Of a stretch of DNA of 64,000 nucleotides, positions 46,936 through 60,207 are shown piece after piece (the stretch's first letter is position 1; the number at the start of each line of letters is the position of its first letter). The notes beneath the pieces are model-generated. The model did no database searches. It had not been told where the DNA came from and saw only the letters and a program-made list of their open reading frames with translations. This DNA is from Colletotrichum lupini (lineage: Eukaryota > Ascomycota > Sordariomycetes > Glomerellales > Glomerellaceae). The stretch spans positions 124,001-188,000 of the forward strand of contig NC_064675.1 in assembly GCF_023278565.1 (NCBI RefSeq). The letters run 5' to 3'. The position numbers and the translations under genes are program-made.

Positions 46936-48766
46936 ATGCGTTTCACAACTCTCGCTTTTGCCGCCAGCTTGGGCTTGGCTGCTGCCCACAGTGCCCATGG
47001 CAGCGATGAGCAGCCTGTCCCAAACATCATGGCTGGGAGGAGGGCTTTGCAAGATTTTACTGCAGCTCGTCGGACAGTCCAGCGCCGCGCTGCCCATGCC
47101 GGGCCAGAGCCTGCGGCCTCAGGGTTGGAAAAGCGCCAGTCTCCTGACGGTCGCTGCGGTCCCGATCATAACAATCAGGTCTGCGACCAAAGTGACTGTT
47201 GTTCTAGTGCTGGGTAAGTTATTATTTGCGCACGACAGCTAGGTCTTCGGGAAGTCTAACCGTGCGACAGGTGGTGCGGTCAAGGCTACCTTTACTGCTC
47301 AGCTCCCTCGTGCATGATCGAGTATGGTCCGTCGTGCGATGCCAATATCCGCCCCGATGGACCAGACACGACGAATGTTCCCCGGACCAGACTCGGCTCT
47401 GTCCCTTATGGTCAGGCCATCTACCACTGCGAGCACTATGGTGACATCGCCTTGACCTTTGACGATGGTCCTTATATCTACACCGAGGATCTGCTGAACA
47501 AGCTAAAGGTATGTCGATGTCTCAACATGTGACTATCAATGAGCCGTGCTGACGTACATGCAGGCATACAATGCCAAGGCAACCTTCTTCATTACCGGTA
47601 ACAACCTGGGCAAGGGCAAGATAAACGATCCAACCACCAACTGGCCTGCTCTCATCAGGGTTTGTCTGCATTTCTCCTGCAGCTTTGATCAATGACTGAC
47701 CTCCTACAGCGCATGATTGCCGAGGGCCACCAGATTGCTAGCCACACCTGGTCTCATCAGAGACTTACGACTATCAGCGCCGAAAAGTTCCGTAACCAAA
47801 TGATCTACAATGAGATCGCCTTTGCTGATCTTCTCGGTTACTTCCCAACATACATGAGGTATGCTCACTGTGATCATGGTCAAGTGTGAAAAGCGTCTGT
47901 GTCTAACCAAATATAGGCCTCCCTATTCAGCCTGTGATGCTACATGCGAGGGCTATCTCAATGACTTGGGTTACCACATCACCTACTTCAACCTCGATAC
48001 CGAGGGCTATCTTCATGACAGCGCCGACCTCATCCAAGATTCCAAAGACATCTGGGATGAAAACGTGGAGGGCAAGGACGTCGCCACCACCAAGTGGCTT
48101 CAAATCGAGCACGATCCCGTCTATCAGAGCGTCTATAACCTCACAGACCATATGCTCGAGTCCCTCTTCCGCAACGGATTCAAGTCTGTCACCGTCGGTG
48201 AATGTCTCGACGACCCCCAAGAGAATTGGTACCGCTCCGTCGGCGATGCCCCGCCATCCACCGGCACCGCCACTCGCGTAGCCACAGGGACTGCCACATC
48301 TTCCAGCGTCGCCGCCCCTACCGGCACTCTTCCAGCTTCCACCAACGGCCGCTGTGGAGCCAACTTTGGCAGCACAACCTGCTTCACCGAGCCCGGTGCA
48401 ACCTGCTGCTCATCCGCCGGCTGGTGTGGCAACACGGCCGACCACTGCGGCGCAGCATGCCAACCTCTATACGGCAACTGCCAGATCTCCGGGGCATCGA
48501 GCTCTCCCGCCCCTGTCAGTTCCGCGTCATCGTCTGCAGCCGTACCCTCGCCGTCCGTAACCAGCTCCGCGCCCGCGGCCACTGGTACCGCGACATCTCC
48601 GCCTCTCAGTACCAATGGGCGTTGTGGTACCATGCAGGGCGGCACCACTTGCATCAGCGAACCTGGCGCGACGTGCTGTTCGCAGTATGGATGGTGCGGT
48701 GCCACGACAGACCACTGTGGTAGTGGTTGTCAGGCTGGTTTCGGTACTTGCGGTACATCGAACTGA
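46936..48766 (+). CDS. Secreted chitin deacetylase (CE4) with three CBM18 modules, second copy, 5 exons, 536 aa
   Basis: Paralogue of the deacetylase at 31.9 kb, same reaction. Exons: 46936-47213, 47271-47508, 47564-47659, 47710-47858, 47917-48766. Signal peptide about 1-17, then a propeptide with several dibasic sites (35-36, 45-46, 50-51) ending in EKR at 65-67. The first CBM18 follows (about 72-108, [11 protein letters not shown]). The NodB domain (about 135-345) has TFDDGP at 155-160 (D157, D158), H216 and H220 (SHTWSH), RPPY at 254-257, D281 and H319 (IEHD). A Ser/Thr/Ala linker and two CBM18 modules follow, joined by another Ser/Pro linker; these two are in one exon, unlike the other gene. 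The intron in the first CBM18 lies two codons before the split Cys of the paralogue. No GPI signal is visible, so the protein is probably secreted or wall-bound through chitin. Confidence 0.94.
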
Positions 48767-51272
48767 TGATAGTCAAGTATGCGTGGAGGCCTCCTGATTC
48801 GTCCGTTGATCTTGAAACTTTCGACTTCTCGAGTCACCTCTGCTCTTTGAGCAGAGAAAACAATCTTTAGTGTGTAATCTGATAATGAGACCGCTGAGCT
48901 ATCAGCGAACTCTCCGCGTACTTATTGGCGTTTAGGCTTAGGTGGAAATCAAAAGGGTATTATGGGCGCTTGATAATATAATTGTAATGAGCAGGATCCT
49001 GTGCCAGTTGAATGAAACAAAGGCAACCTCGCCGTCTGACTCAAGCACCCTGTGTTCGTGATCTACTCGGGAGTATGGCGGCTTGCATGTTCGAGGCAGC
49101 ATTTCTCCCAGTTGTGACCACCTATCTTAGGCCTTGAAACCGTGTAGTGTGCTAATACGAGATTACATCGTAAACTTCTGCTTTTCCATGGAGTCTAACA
49201 CAAAGCCAAACGACTCTCCTTCTTCTAGCATGCCTCTCGACTGTTCTCCGCAGTCGATTGCATCGATGCGAAAGCTTTTTGTGGACTCTGACCGCTGCGC
49301 TGGCGGGCTTACTATTCTCGAGCGTGACATCATGAGTAGAGATCAACTGCTCAGTGCACGAGTCTTGACTCAGAATCTGGGGTCTGGACCGTCCACAAAC
49401 TTCTGCTGCCCGCGGCAAAAACCTCCGAAAGATGGAGGCCGGGCCGGTGTGGGTCCACCGCGGATCCTTCGGAGTACCGCGTTGCCCGGTTGCCCGGAGA
49501 GAGAGTACTGAAAGGCTACATAGAAGGCAGTAGTCGGAAATGCCACGCAGACAAGCCAGATGGATTTTCGAAGTTTCTGGGAGTCTTTGTTCTAAATAGT
49601 GAGTTCATCTGAATTTAGTAATAGCTCAGAAAAGAATAGAAAACTTCGTAGGGTCTACGGCAGCTTGGCCACGTTTCATGTGATAGCCGAGACCTCCGCT
49701 GGTGGCCTTGGCGTGCCTCTCGGCTACAAGAGCCGGCGGCATCGTGTTCTCTCACCCACATTCGACGGAACTAAAAGATGTTGGTTATTCTCGTATTCAA
49801 CTCTCTTTCGATCCAACTAGGAGATGAACCTGCGAGCAGCGGGTGCTACACCTTGGCAGGTACACTTACTAACGTTCAGTTGACAAGCGGATGAAACAGC
49901 CGGCGGCGAACACCTTCATTCAATTTGAACTATCTTTCACGAGTCAGTAGTTGCATATCAGAGCTGACAAAGTAGGGCAGGTCGGCTCGCACCCAAGATT
50001 TTCAAGCAACCGCGAAGCGAACCGATGGCACCGACTAGATGTCGCCAGGCCGAAGGCTGCCCTGTTGGGACCACTTCATTTCGATCTCTATCGACAGTGC
50101 CCCTAAGACCTGGGAATTGGGCGGTCAGAGGGGCATGCACAGCCGTTAGAACTGGGTGCTTACTTGGCATTCTATGATCCCCTCTTGGCCCTGGTTTTGG
50201 CATGATTAAAGATTATAGCCTGAACTTTGAGCTGACAGAATATGGGTCCTTCTTGGAAGGTAATGCCTGACTGTGATCATGGCTGAGAAGTATCATATCC
50301 TATTCAGAGTGTAGCTGAGGTTTGTCAGCGGTTAGTTTCGATATATGCTTCCCGACCATACTGCATACGGCTTCTAATACCAAAGATTAGCTAAATACTA
50401 GGTATCGTCAGCGTCAAGAAGGAGCAGGAAAGACATCGCTATTTCCCCCTTGTCGCTGACAGAAAAAGTGATTGAACGCCGTGTCAGGCGCCATTGACAC
50501 TTCCTTGAGTGGCATTCATTCATATTCGAATCCATCGTACGTTACATCTGGGTTCATGAGAACTCAAAGCTCCTTAGACTGTAAGCGAGCTGGGCGAAAA
50601 GAAGCATCCTCCTTCAATCAAAGCCAAACCAATCCTATCTTTAGACTGGACGACTCCATTTCATGCCACTTGCAGGGCTGTGTTGATGGAAGTTGGAACG
50701 AACCGGCTAAAGACTTGGCGAGACCGTATCCGCACCGGCCTTACAAGGAGACTCAAATAAACTAATTCGCTTTCCTGGGATGCAGAAAAGATCCGTAGGG
50801 CTGTTAAGCGGTGTACAAGAAAACACAGTGGGCAGCCCTTGTTTCAAAACGTACCTGTTGCCCATTGTCGTTAATGCCTCGACGTCTTAAGAAGCGCATC
50901 GATATAGCAGCCGGTGGGTAGTTCCAGGTTAAGGGTCCACTGAGCACGAGTCGGGCGGCACGTGGAGAACCACACCAACTTACAACCCAATTCATGCATG
51001 ACTGGAAGATGACTGATCAGTCTTCAGCTCAGGAGCAGGTCGGTCTTGTTCTCAGGTATCAGAAAGATGCCTTTTCGAGTGTATAAGATCTCAGGGTCAG
51101 CTGTAGTGAGAAGAACAGGTTTGCTACACTCATCAAACTCATCTATACACTCTCTCGACTCGCTCTAGCTTACCAGGGCTCATTCCTTTGCCCTTTACAT
51201 TCTTTATTTTTTCTATCAAATCTACATCTTCTCTGTGTGTCACTACGAGTGCTTCTCGAAGAAGTTCTCATA
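48767..51272. other. Intergenic region, no convincing gene
   Basis: About 2.5 kb. Frames up to 125 codons without motifs. The region just before 51273 has the CT-rich leader typical of this genome. Nothing else seen. Confidence 0.55.
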
Positions 51273-52531
51273 ATGAGAGCAAATCAACTCCTTCTGGCCT
51301 TGGCCTACACTGGCGCTATCGCTACCCCCGTTCCACAAGATACCGGTTCTGCAGACTGCAAGACTGAGGCTCTCAACCAGGACACATGGAAGAAGCTGGA
51401 AATCGAGAAGTTCCTTGCTGAATGGACGACCTTCAACGTCAGCAAGGTAGAACATAACGCTGTCCAAAACTTTGCCAATTCCTTCGGCGCACCCAACTTC
51501 TTCTGGTGAGTCTCAACCCATGACGATGTCTGCAAAATATGGACACTAATACCCAGGATAGCGGCCTCGATAGCTTCTGCAATGCCGGCCAACCCTGTTC
51601 TCCGGTCAAATTGCCCGGATGGTACGCTCTCGTTGCCGTTCAGAACTGGAATAGCTACATGAACTCTCTCAACACTGCCATCACCTTCGCCTCGAGCATC
51701 TTGAGCCTCACCCTCCCGGGCATCGTCCAAGACTTCTACCCAAACCCCAAGGACGATATCACAGACCTCAAGACCATGACCCGCGTCTTTGCTGGCGTGC
51801 TATCCATTATACCCTTCACGGGTCCCCTCAGCACCGTTGCCGGCGCCGTCGGCAGCACCTCCAGCTTCATCTCCACCAATCTCAAAGCCCCTGAGCCCAC
51901 CAACCTCTTTCTCTCTTGGAGCAATGTTGCCACTTCCCTAGGCAAGGTCGTTCAAAACTGGCAGTCTGCCGTTTCGTCCAGCTTCCAGACCACCATTGAC
52001 GCACAAGTCAACGTCACGGAAGGTATTTTCCAGATCATCCGCGACGGAAAGTTCCTTGGAACCAGCCGCAATATCACCCAGGGTGACATGCAGAAGGAGA
52101 TGACGCGCAGTTTGGAACTCTACACGATTGGCCTTGCCCTGCAAGCCCAGAAGGTCTTTGTCCTGCGCTCGCAGCCATTTGCCGAAAAGTGCACAGAGTA
52201 TACCGAAGCTGAGCTCTGTTCGCAAGATCCCGATGGCCGCTGGCGTCAGTACATTCTCATCCAGCGCTCGGATCACAAGAACTCTATTGGGCGCAAGGAT
52301 CTTATGAAACTCTTGACTGAGAAGTATCAGTTGAAAAAAGAGACTGTCACCAAGGAAGTGGCTGAATGCGTTGATGCTGCTGGAGGGAAGCAGTTGACGT
52401 ATCCCTTTGGAGACATCCTGCCTGTTGACAGCACCACAAAATGCATTTTCAACTTGCAGGTTTGTACCTCACCACCAGGTGCGAGGGAGGGCATCATCAC
52501 AACGTGTGAGGGACTTGGATTGGATGTTTAG
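51273..52531 (+). CDS. Secreted protein of unknown function, 2 exons, 400 aa
   Basis: I do not recognise the family. Exons are 51273-51505 and 51562-52531; the 56-nt intron splits a Cys codon (TG/C). The start at 51273 opens a clear signal peptide (MRANQLLLALAYTGAIA, cleavage about residue 17). There are about ten cysteines, an even number, several clustered around the splice junction (CGLDSFCNAGQPC) and the rest in the last third. The middle (about 95-230) is rich in Ser, Thr and small hydrophobics, with a region (VFAGVLSIIPFTGPLSTVAG) that could be membrane-active or a buried helix pair. Potential N-glycosylation sites include NVS, NVT and NIT. The position, beside a pseudogene and a RIP-mutated retroelement, is typical of fast-evolving secreted proteins, but an effector role is only inference. 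Confidence 0.85.
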
Positions 52532-53281
52532 GGTCTCCGTAGTCTCTGTATTAGCATAGTGTTTCTTGGAAGAATGTATTGGTTGATACCCTCAAATTTG
52601 ATCTATAAGTACTTTGCTGCTAGTGTGAAGACTGTTCTCTCTCAGACTCCGAAGTGCAAGGCAACTCAGCTTGGTACTTGTATGAGAATACTACAGTATA
52701 TATGTCGAGAAATTCAGATTTGCGCTTCTTAGATTTGGTCATAGGTGGACTATTGAGAGTGACCTATCAAGAAAAACTCCGTATATTCTCGGTGCTACTT
52801 ATTCCAAATTACAATTTCCAGTCAGCAGACGCTTAAAAGATTTCGATCAAAGGCTGCAGAGCACTGAATGAGTCCTTGACTGGTGCATTCTGTCCGCGCG
52901 TCTGGACGGAGACAGTGAGCTTGCTATGGATGTCCTCCTTAGTCTCAGCTCCAATTGCCCTCATCAGATCCGCGCCAAAAGGGATGTAAGTATACGTCTC
53001 AAGCTTGTTTTTCTGACAGTTCTTGCAATTTGCGAGAGTCCATCGACTGAGGATTGCGTCGCGGTCAATCTCAATCACACTACTGCGAGCCGTCTGCGAT
53101 CCCGTTGATTTGCTGTAACTCTGGGCATCTGATGGCTTCCCGTGGTTGTCTGCAACTCCCTTCTGAAACTTGTAGGAGTAGAGTGGGTCCGTATTATCCC
53201 CATCAAGGTCGAAAGTCGGGGTGGTCAAGATCCAAAGGAGGGGAGTGTTCTGGTCGAAGGGCCGGCACTCGTCCAGGAATG

Positions 53282-53286
53282 GCAGG
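53282..53286 (+). repeat. Target site duplication GCAGG, left copy
   Basis: Identical to GCAGG at 60203-60207. It flanks the left end of the element directly before TGTTGG. Confidence 0.85.
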
Positions 53287-53511
53287 TGTTGGATTACGAG
53301 GCAGAAAAGGGGCCCTATTAGGTAGTTAGGTAGGGGTGGTAGGTAGGCAGTCTGGGCCCGTGCAGACGGACCCTTCCACCTACCTATACCCACTAAGGGA
53401 CCGCGGGCTCTGCCCACGATCTTCCCCTCCTATATATACGCAATAGACCTATACTAACTTATTAACCTAGTCGTAACTAAAAGGTCTAACTTATTTACGT
53501 ATATATTAATA
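53287..53511 (+). repeat. 5' LTR, 225 bp
   Basis: Begins TGTTGG and ends TTAATA (CCAACA after RIP). The left two thirds are not mutated; the right 70 bp carry many C-to-T and G-to-A changes relative to the 3' LTR. Confidence 0.85.
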
Positions 53512-56500
53512 CTAATTAGTAGTTAAATTATATATATATTTCTATTATAAGTTAGTAAGGATATAATTATAAAAAAGATAGCTTCGACTTACTTTACTAG
53601 CTATTTTAACTTATTAACTTAGTTTTATTTATTTAATTAATAATAAGCGGCCTAGTTTATATTACCTTAGCTCTTTTTTATTATTACTAGCCGATAATTA
53701 ATTAACTAATCGTAGGTTATTAAGAGCGCGCTTTATTATATACGATCTCTTTTACTAAGATTACTACTATAAAAAGATTAACTATTTTATTATTATTATT
53801 AACCTCGCTTTTATTATTAATATTATCTCCGCTAGCCTTATTATTATTATTAACTTCTTTTTAATTAAACTATTTATAAAGGAATCTATTTTAAATATAT
53901 TATAGCTAAGCGCTATTTTAAACTAATAATAAATAAAAAGAGATTAATTACTAAGAGATTAATCTAACGATCGCTAGCGTACTAGCGCTTAGTAATAATA
54001 AGACTTTTAGAATTATAAATACGTTAATAACAAATCTCTCGCTAATAGCGAAGTATTCTAAAATACCAAGGAAAAGAAAAGATCTTAATAATAGTAATAG
54101 TAAGGATCTATTTTATATTATTAATAAATTTACCTCTTTTTAACTTAACAAAAGCTCTAAAACTAGATTAATAAAATAAAGTACGAGAAGTACTAAAAAA
54201 AATCGCTAATTAGTAACTAATAAAATCCTTTATTTACTATTAAAAATACGGTGATAAAAGGCCTTTCTTCCCTTTTTACGACTTTTTACTAACCTTAGTA
54301 ACCTTCTATTTATATACCTCGTTAAAAGAGTAGAATTTTCTAACTAATAATAATAGCCCGCTTACCGCTATTAAAACGATTACTATAACTAACTTACTAC
54401 TCTTTTTAACTTAACTAACGTTATATTATAATTATAATATAATAATTATATTTTATAATAATCTTCTATTATATAACTTACTTTATAAATATATTATAAT
54501 AACCACTAGCCCTAGTAATAAGTAAGAAGGGTTTAATAATTAGTTAATATTATTTTTAACTTACTTATACTCTTAAATTATAAAACTATACTTAATTCTA
54601 ATTCGCTAATAGGACTACGTTAACTTAACTTAATAAGGCTTATTTAATATTATACCCGCCCTTATAAATAATAAAAAGCTTAATACTTTTATTTTTTATA
54701 TAATAGGATACTATTATTAAAACGGCCTAACGAGTAAGGAATTATAAAAGGACTTTAAAACCGATTTCTAAAGCTAAGAAATAAGGGACTTTTTAAAAAT
54801 AAAAAGTACGATTCTTAAAAAGCTAAGAGACTTTTTTATAAATAATAGTATTAATTTAATAATTAAAAATCGTAATTAAATAATAAAAAAGATCGCTAGC
54901 GCCCTTAATACTTAATACTTCTTTACTTAAACTTTTAAAAAAATTATAGCTTACTATAGCTATACTAAATACTTTAATATATTATATTATAATCTTTACT
55001 TCCTCTACTTATTACTTTTATAACTAATAAATACTAACGATCTTATTTAATAAGCTAGAGAAATAATAAGGGAATCCGTATAACCCTAACTTACTTAATC
55101 TTAGTAATTAAAATTTTAACCTTAGCCTTATTATTAACTAACTAACCTACTACCTCTTTAAAAAAAAGAGAAAAAAGAACTAAAAAATAAAGTTATTATT
55201 ACTTAATCACAAAATCTACCCCGTTAGATATTATACTTTAATATAAAAACTAAAAACAATATTATACCTAATACTTACTAATTAATTAACCTTATTAAGC
55301 TTTATAATAATAAAAATAAGTATAATAATAAGAAGTATAATATCTTTAATAAAGAGCTTCGGATTTTTAAAGTACTATACTAACGGGTGAAAATTAATAA
55401 ATAATACTATTCTAATACTTTCTTAAATATACTTAAGGGAAGGGCGTTAACCTTCTACTTCGACTAACTTAGTAATATTTCTAACCCGCTTAGCTTTAAT
55501 ATAATATACTAAAGGACCTAAGAATACTTTAAGCTACTTATGAGCTATTAAAACTACTTCGCTAAGCTTTATAACCTTTATTAATACTCTATAGTTCGTA
55601 AGAACTTAAGTAAATTAAACTAATAAATTTTATAAGTACTAATTAACCGTATTATAATCTTCTACGAGGTACTAGCTACTTAAAGATCTATTTTTAATAT
55701 AAGTAACTAACTCCTTTACTACATAAGTAATATATTAAAATATAAACTTACTATACTTAACTTAATACTTATATTTACTAATATTTACTACTAGTTTAGT
55801 ACTTTAATTAATATTATAAAAAAAGAGCGCGACCGTAATAAGTAGTAATAGTATTTCTAAAATAATATTTATAATAAAAAGGTCCCCGCTACTTACTAAA
55901 CCGACCGCACTTATAATAGCTCTAATAAAGAGACCCGATTTAATAAACAAAATTAACGCAGCCGCGGCACTACTAACAAAAAGTATTTTATTTATTATAA
56001 AACTAACTATTAATTAACTAAATACTTAGAAAAAGAGCGACGTTAAGTATATAAAAAGTATAAAAATAATAAAAAAAGAAATAAGAGATTTATACTAAGC
56101 TTATACTTATAGTTCCTTACTTTTTATAAAAAAACCGCCCTTATTAATAACGACGATAATAATAATACTATAATTTAATACTTTAATAGCCTCGACTTTA
56201 ACTATAAAAATAACTACGAGGACGAAGTCTAGATCTTAATAATATACCTTACGACTATTACTAATAATAAAATCCTTATAAATATCCTCGCTACTTAAGT
56301 AATAAAGCATAGCCTTACTAATACTACCTCTATTAACGAGTTAACTAAGCCTATAAAACTAGTAACCTCCTTTTTATTAAATAAGAAGTACTTATTAAGG
56401 GGCTTCTAAAGTATTATACCTAATACCGATATTATAGAATTCTTAACTACGGGTTACTTTTAACTCCTTATATTATAATAATAACGACCCGAAGTTACTC

Positions 56501-59500
56501 TTAATACCTCTAGAGCTAGTAAAGTAAGTATTTAATTTAATAATAGTAAACTAATAAGGTTATTAAGATTTATAGTTATTAATACCCTATTTAGTAATAT
56601 TACTTTTTATATCTTACTAACTAATACTCCTTTTTTATACTACCTAAAGGATATAAATAAGCTAGGAGTATACTTTAATAATATTAATAACCTACTAATT
56701 AAAGGAGATATTATAATACTTATTATTTATAAATAGGGATACTCTTAGCTTTTATTCCTTAATAATAAAAAAGCTATTATTAATTACTTAACGGAGGGCG
56801 AATCACGCCGCCTATATCGGCGCTTTAACTACCCTTCGGTTCCTCGTTTTTTAAAACTATTTTAGTAGTTTAGTAATAATATAAAAATCGTAGCCCTCGA
56901 GAAGCTTACGAAGATCTACTAATGATATTAACTTAATACTACTACCCCTAGCTAATTTAAATTTACTTTATAAAATAATTACGATTTTAATTATAAAGTC
57001 GTAATTAACGTAATATACTTAATAAATTATAAGAGTACTAACTAACTAGTACTTTACGTCGTTAATACTACTACTTCTTTCTAAATAGCAAAGTTCTTTA
57101 TAAATATAATTACGAAGTATATATAAGAGGCTCTTTAGCTATATTAAATCGACGTTTACCTCGGTCTACCGGACTAAATTATTATAAATACTAATAAGAA
57201 CTTTAGTACCGTAAAGTTTAAATCTTTTACTAAATCTATATTTATTAAAGTTAAGGAAGTACTTATTAAAGCTTATAATAGTATTAGTAAGGCTAAGAAA
57301 TACTACGTAGTACTTAAAAGGGTATATAATATTATTTAAAATAAATACTTATTAATAAGCGCAGAGGCTATACTTTAAGCCGTAATTAAAATAGTTAATA
57401 ATATAGTTAGCATAAATAGCCTCGTTTTTATACTCCTCGTTTTTAAAGCTTTTCCGCGTACTTTTAATAAATCTCTATTATTATTAAATATTACTTAACG
57501 TATAAAAATAATTAAAAAAGTAATAAGGGAAGTCCGTAAACTTTATATTAATAAGTAAATAAGCGAGGCACTAGCTACTTAAAACGGACTAAATATCTCT
57601 TATATTATTAATTTACTACTATAATTAAATATCAAAGTTTAGCGAGAAAGTAAGGGATAAAAAGGCCTATTTAAGCTCGTTTTAATAAATAGTACTACTT
57701 ACGTAGTAAAATTACTTTACGGCTTAATAAGCTTCCGGGCTACTATAATTAAACCCTAGTACTTAGAAAAGGTCGACCCCGAGCTACTAACTATAATAAT
57801 AAAGTATATTAACCGCTTACTAATCCCTATAATTAACTAGCTAACTAATAATAGCGCCGCTATAAATAAAGTCCTTAATAAGATCGTTATTATAATTAAT
57901 AACGACCCTCTATTATAAAATAAAAAGACTAAAAAAATATTAATATAGCGCGGCCGTAGTAATACTTTTATAACTACGACTTACTTTATATTTAAAAAAA
58001 AAGTAAATCTTAAGCTAGTTACTAAGCTCCGTAATAAGGGTATTATTACTACCCTAAGAGCACTTTTTATAAAATCTATTAGTAAAGAGCTTTTAGGACT
58101 AGTAAAGAGAAGGGTAATTAAATTTATTTAACTTAGCCCTAAATATAGGGATATAAAGATATTTAAATCTTAATTTATTAATAAAATTAAGAACCTAGGA
58201 CTTAACCTTATTAAAAAGTCTTATTTAGTTATATAAAGGTATAATAACGAGGGGAAAAAAGAGATCCTTATATAATTACTAATAATTTAAAAAACTAGTT
58301 AATATCTAATCCTCGCCCTAGCCCCGACCCTAATTTAAAAAGGCTACGTCGTTTAGTTACGAAATATTACTTAAATATATATATAATCGAGCTAACCTCT
58401 TTACCGCAAGGTTTTTACTTAATTACTAGCTTAGATCCGTTATTTATACCCTAAGGGTACTATTCTATACGTTATATAGCTACTATATAATCTCGTAAAA
58501 TCTAATACTTATTAATAAGTAATATATAATAAGCATTATTTAAAAATACTCTAAATAATAATATCTACGTTTAATTTATACTTACTAATCTTAATAAAAA
58601 AAAGCGGATTATTTAGTATTATTAATATATAGACTAATAATACTATTAAACTATTAAATAAGACTTTTAACTAAAAAAAAAACCGAGCTTAAATATACTA
58701 AGCTACTAACTAAACTAAAACAATAACTATTAACTAACGAGCCGCTTATTTTTAATAATAAGATTATCTTATTAAAAAGTATTAATATAGTACTTAAATA
58801 AAAGAATTAAAAAAAAAAGCTTAAGTAAGTTAACCCCTCGGTATTAAATACTAAATAATAATTCGTTAAGTAGCAAGCTCGAAATACTTATATTATATTA
58901 ATTTACTAACTAAAAGTAGCTTTTAATATATCGTTTACTACTTAATACTAAATAAATCTATTATTTATTAACTACGCTATACTAAACCGTTATATTAAAT
59001 AGTAAATAAATTATTTAAACCGAGGGCTTATATTCGTATTATTAAATCTAACTATAGCTAAACTCTTCGTCTTTATAAATAAGTTATTTATAAATAACGC
59101 TAATTATACCTTATAATTAAGTTATATTATTATCTTTATAAATAAAAAATAGACTAACGAGAGCTTTATAATTAATAATAATATTAATTACTATAGCTTT
59201 ATAAAAAGTAAAAGGATTACCTAGAGCGTATTAGTATTAGAAGTTTATAGAATAGTTATAAATATTAACGTTACTTATACTATCTTAACTACCCTAAACC
59301 TTATTACTAAATAACTTAACGTTCCGAAGATCCCTATTATAATCTATATAGATTTATATTTATTATATAAATACTTTATTAAGCTAGGTATTATAAAGAA
59401 AAAGCGCTTTATAATAAATATTATAGTACTTAGGTAATTATATAAACGCTACGAGCTTTATAAGATCCGTTAAATTAATAATAATAATAACCTAGCTAAC

Positions 59501-59972
59501 GGGTTTATAAAGAGTATACTAAAGAAGTCCCTTAAATAATTCGTTAATAAAAAATTATTATAATTAAAATAAAAAAATAAGTAATACGTAATTAAAATAG
59601 TAATATATTATAAGTAGTAAGTCGTTTAGTAAACGTATATACCTCTCGGGCTTCGGCTTAAAGAAAAACGTACGTATTTAGGACGTAATTAAACTAATAA
59701 AAAGCTCTTTTTTAACTACGCTAGATTTAATAATTTCCGAGGAGTTTAGGTATATAAATTATATATATTAGAAAATTAAGAAGTAATTAAAAAGAGGGGA
59801 TACTAAAATTTCTATATAAATAATTATAATAAAAGCTATACTAAAATTTTAGTATACGGCTTTAAGTATTTTTAAATAGGGGATTAATTATAAATTTTAT
59901 TATTAGTTCTCGCTAGCGGGGGACCTAGCCCCTATTCTAGCCTTTTCTATTATAAAAGTAAAAGACTGCTAA

Positions 59973-60202
59973 TATTAGATTACGAGGTAGAAAAGGGGCC
60001 CTATTAGGTAGTTAGGTAGGGGTAGTAGGTAGGCAGTCTGGGCCCGTGCAGACGGACCCTTCTACCTACCTATACCCACTAAGGGACCGCGGGCTCTGCC
60101 CACGATCTTCCCCTCCTACATACACACACGCAATAGACCTATACTAACCTATTGACCTAGTCGCGACCCAAAAGGTCTGACCTGCCTACGTGTATACCAA
60201 CA
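59973..60202 (+). repeat. 3' LTR, 230 bp
   Basis: Begins TATTAG (TGTTGG after RIP) and ends CCAACA. The left side has a few G-to-A and C-to-T changes; the right side, adjoining host DNA, is unmutated. It has a few extra bases in a TA/CA tract relative to the 5' LTR. Confidence 0.85.
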
Positions 60203-60207
60203 GCAGG
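60203..60207 (+). repeat. Target site duplication GCAGG, right copy
   Basis: Matches 53282-53286 and follows directly after CCAACA. Confidence 0.85.

Larger units (their letters stand above)
53287..60202 (+). mobile_element. RIP-mutated LTR retrotransposon, probably Ty1/copia type, 6.9 kb
   Basis: The ends are TGTTGG...CCAACA (perfect inverted repeats after allowing RIP changes), with LTRs of 225 and 230 bp and a 5-bp target duplication. The interior is extremely AT-rich and nearly devoid of CA and TG, the RIP signature, and has no frame of 60 codons in six frames from about 53420 to 60190. Despite the mutations, plus-strand traces that I read as copia-like are visible in this order: a protease/GAG-preintegrase-like region (about 56560-56840, with the pattern RRFGHPS) and an integrase-like segment (about 57140-57240). 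The gene order supports plus-strand orientation and the copia class. It is non-functional. Confidence 0.85.

Noticed and set aside
53420..60190. Possible organellar or centromeric DNA because of the very high AT content
   Set aside because: Paired LTRs, a target duplication, near absence of CA/TG and traces of retroelement proteins explain it as a RIP-mutated retrotransposon.
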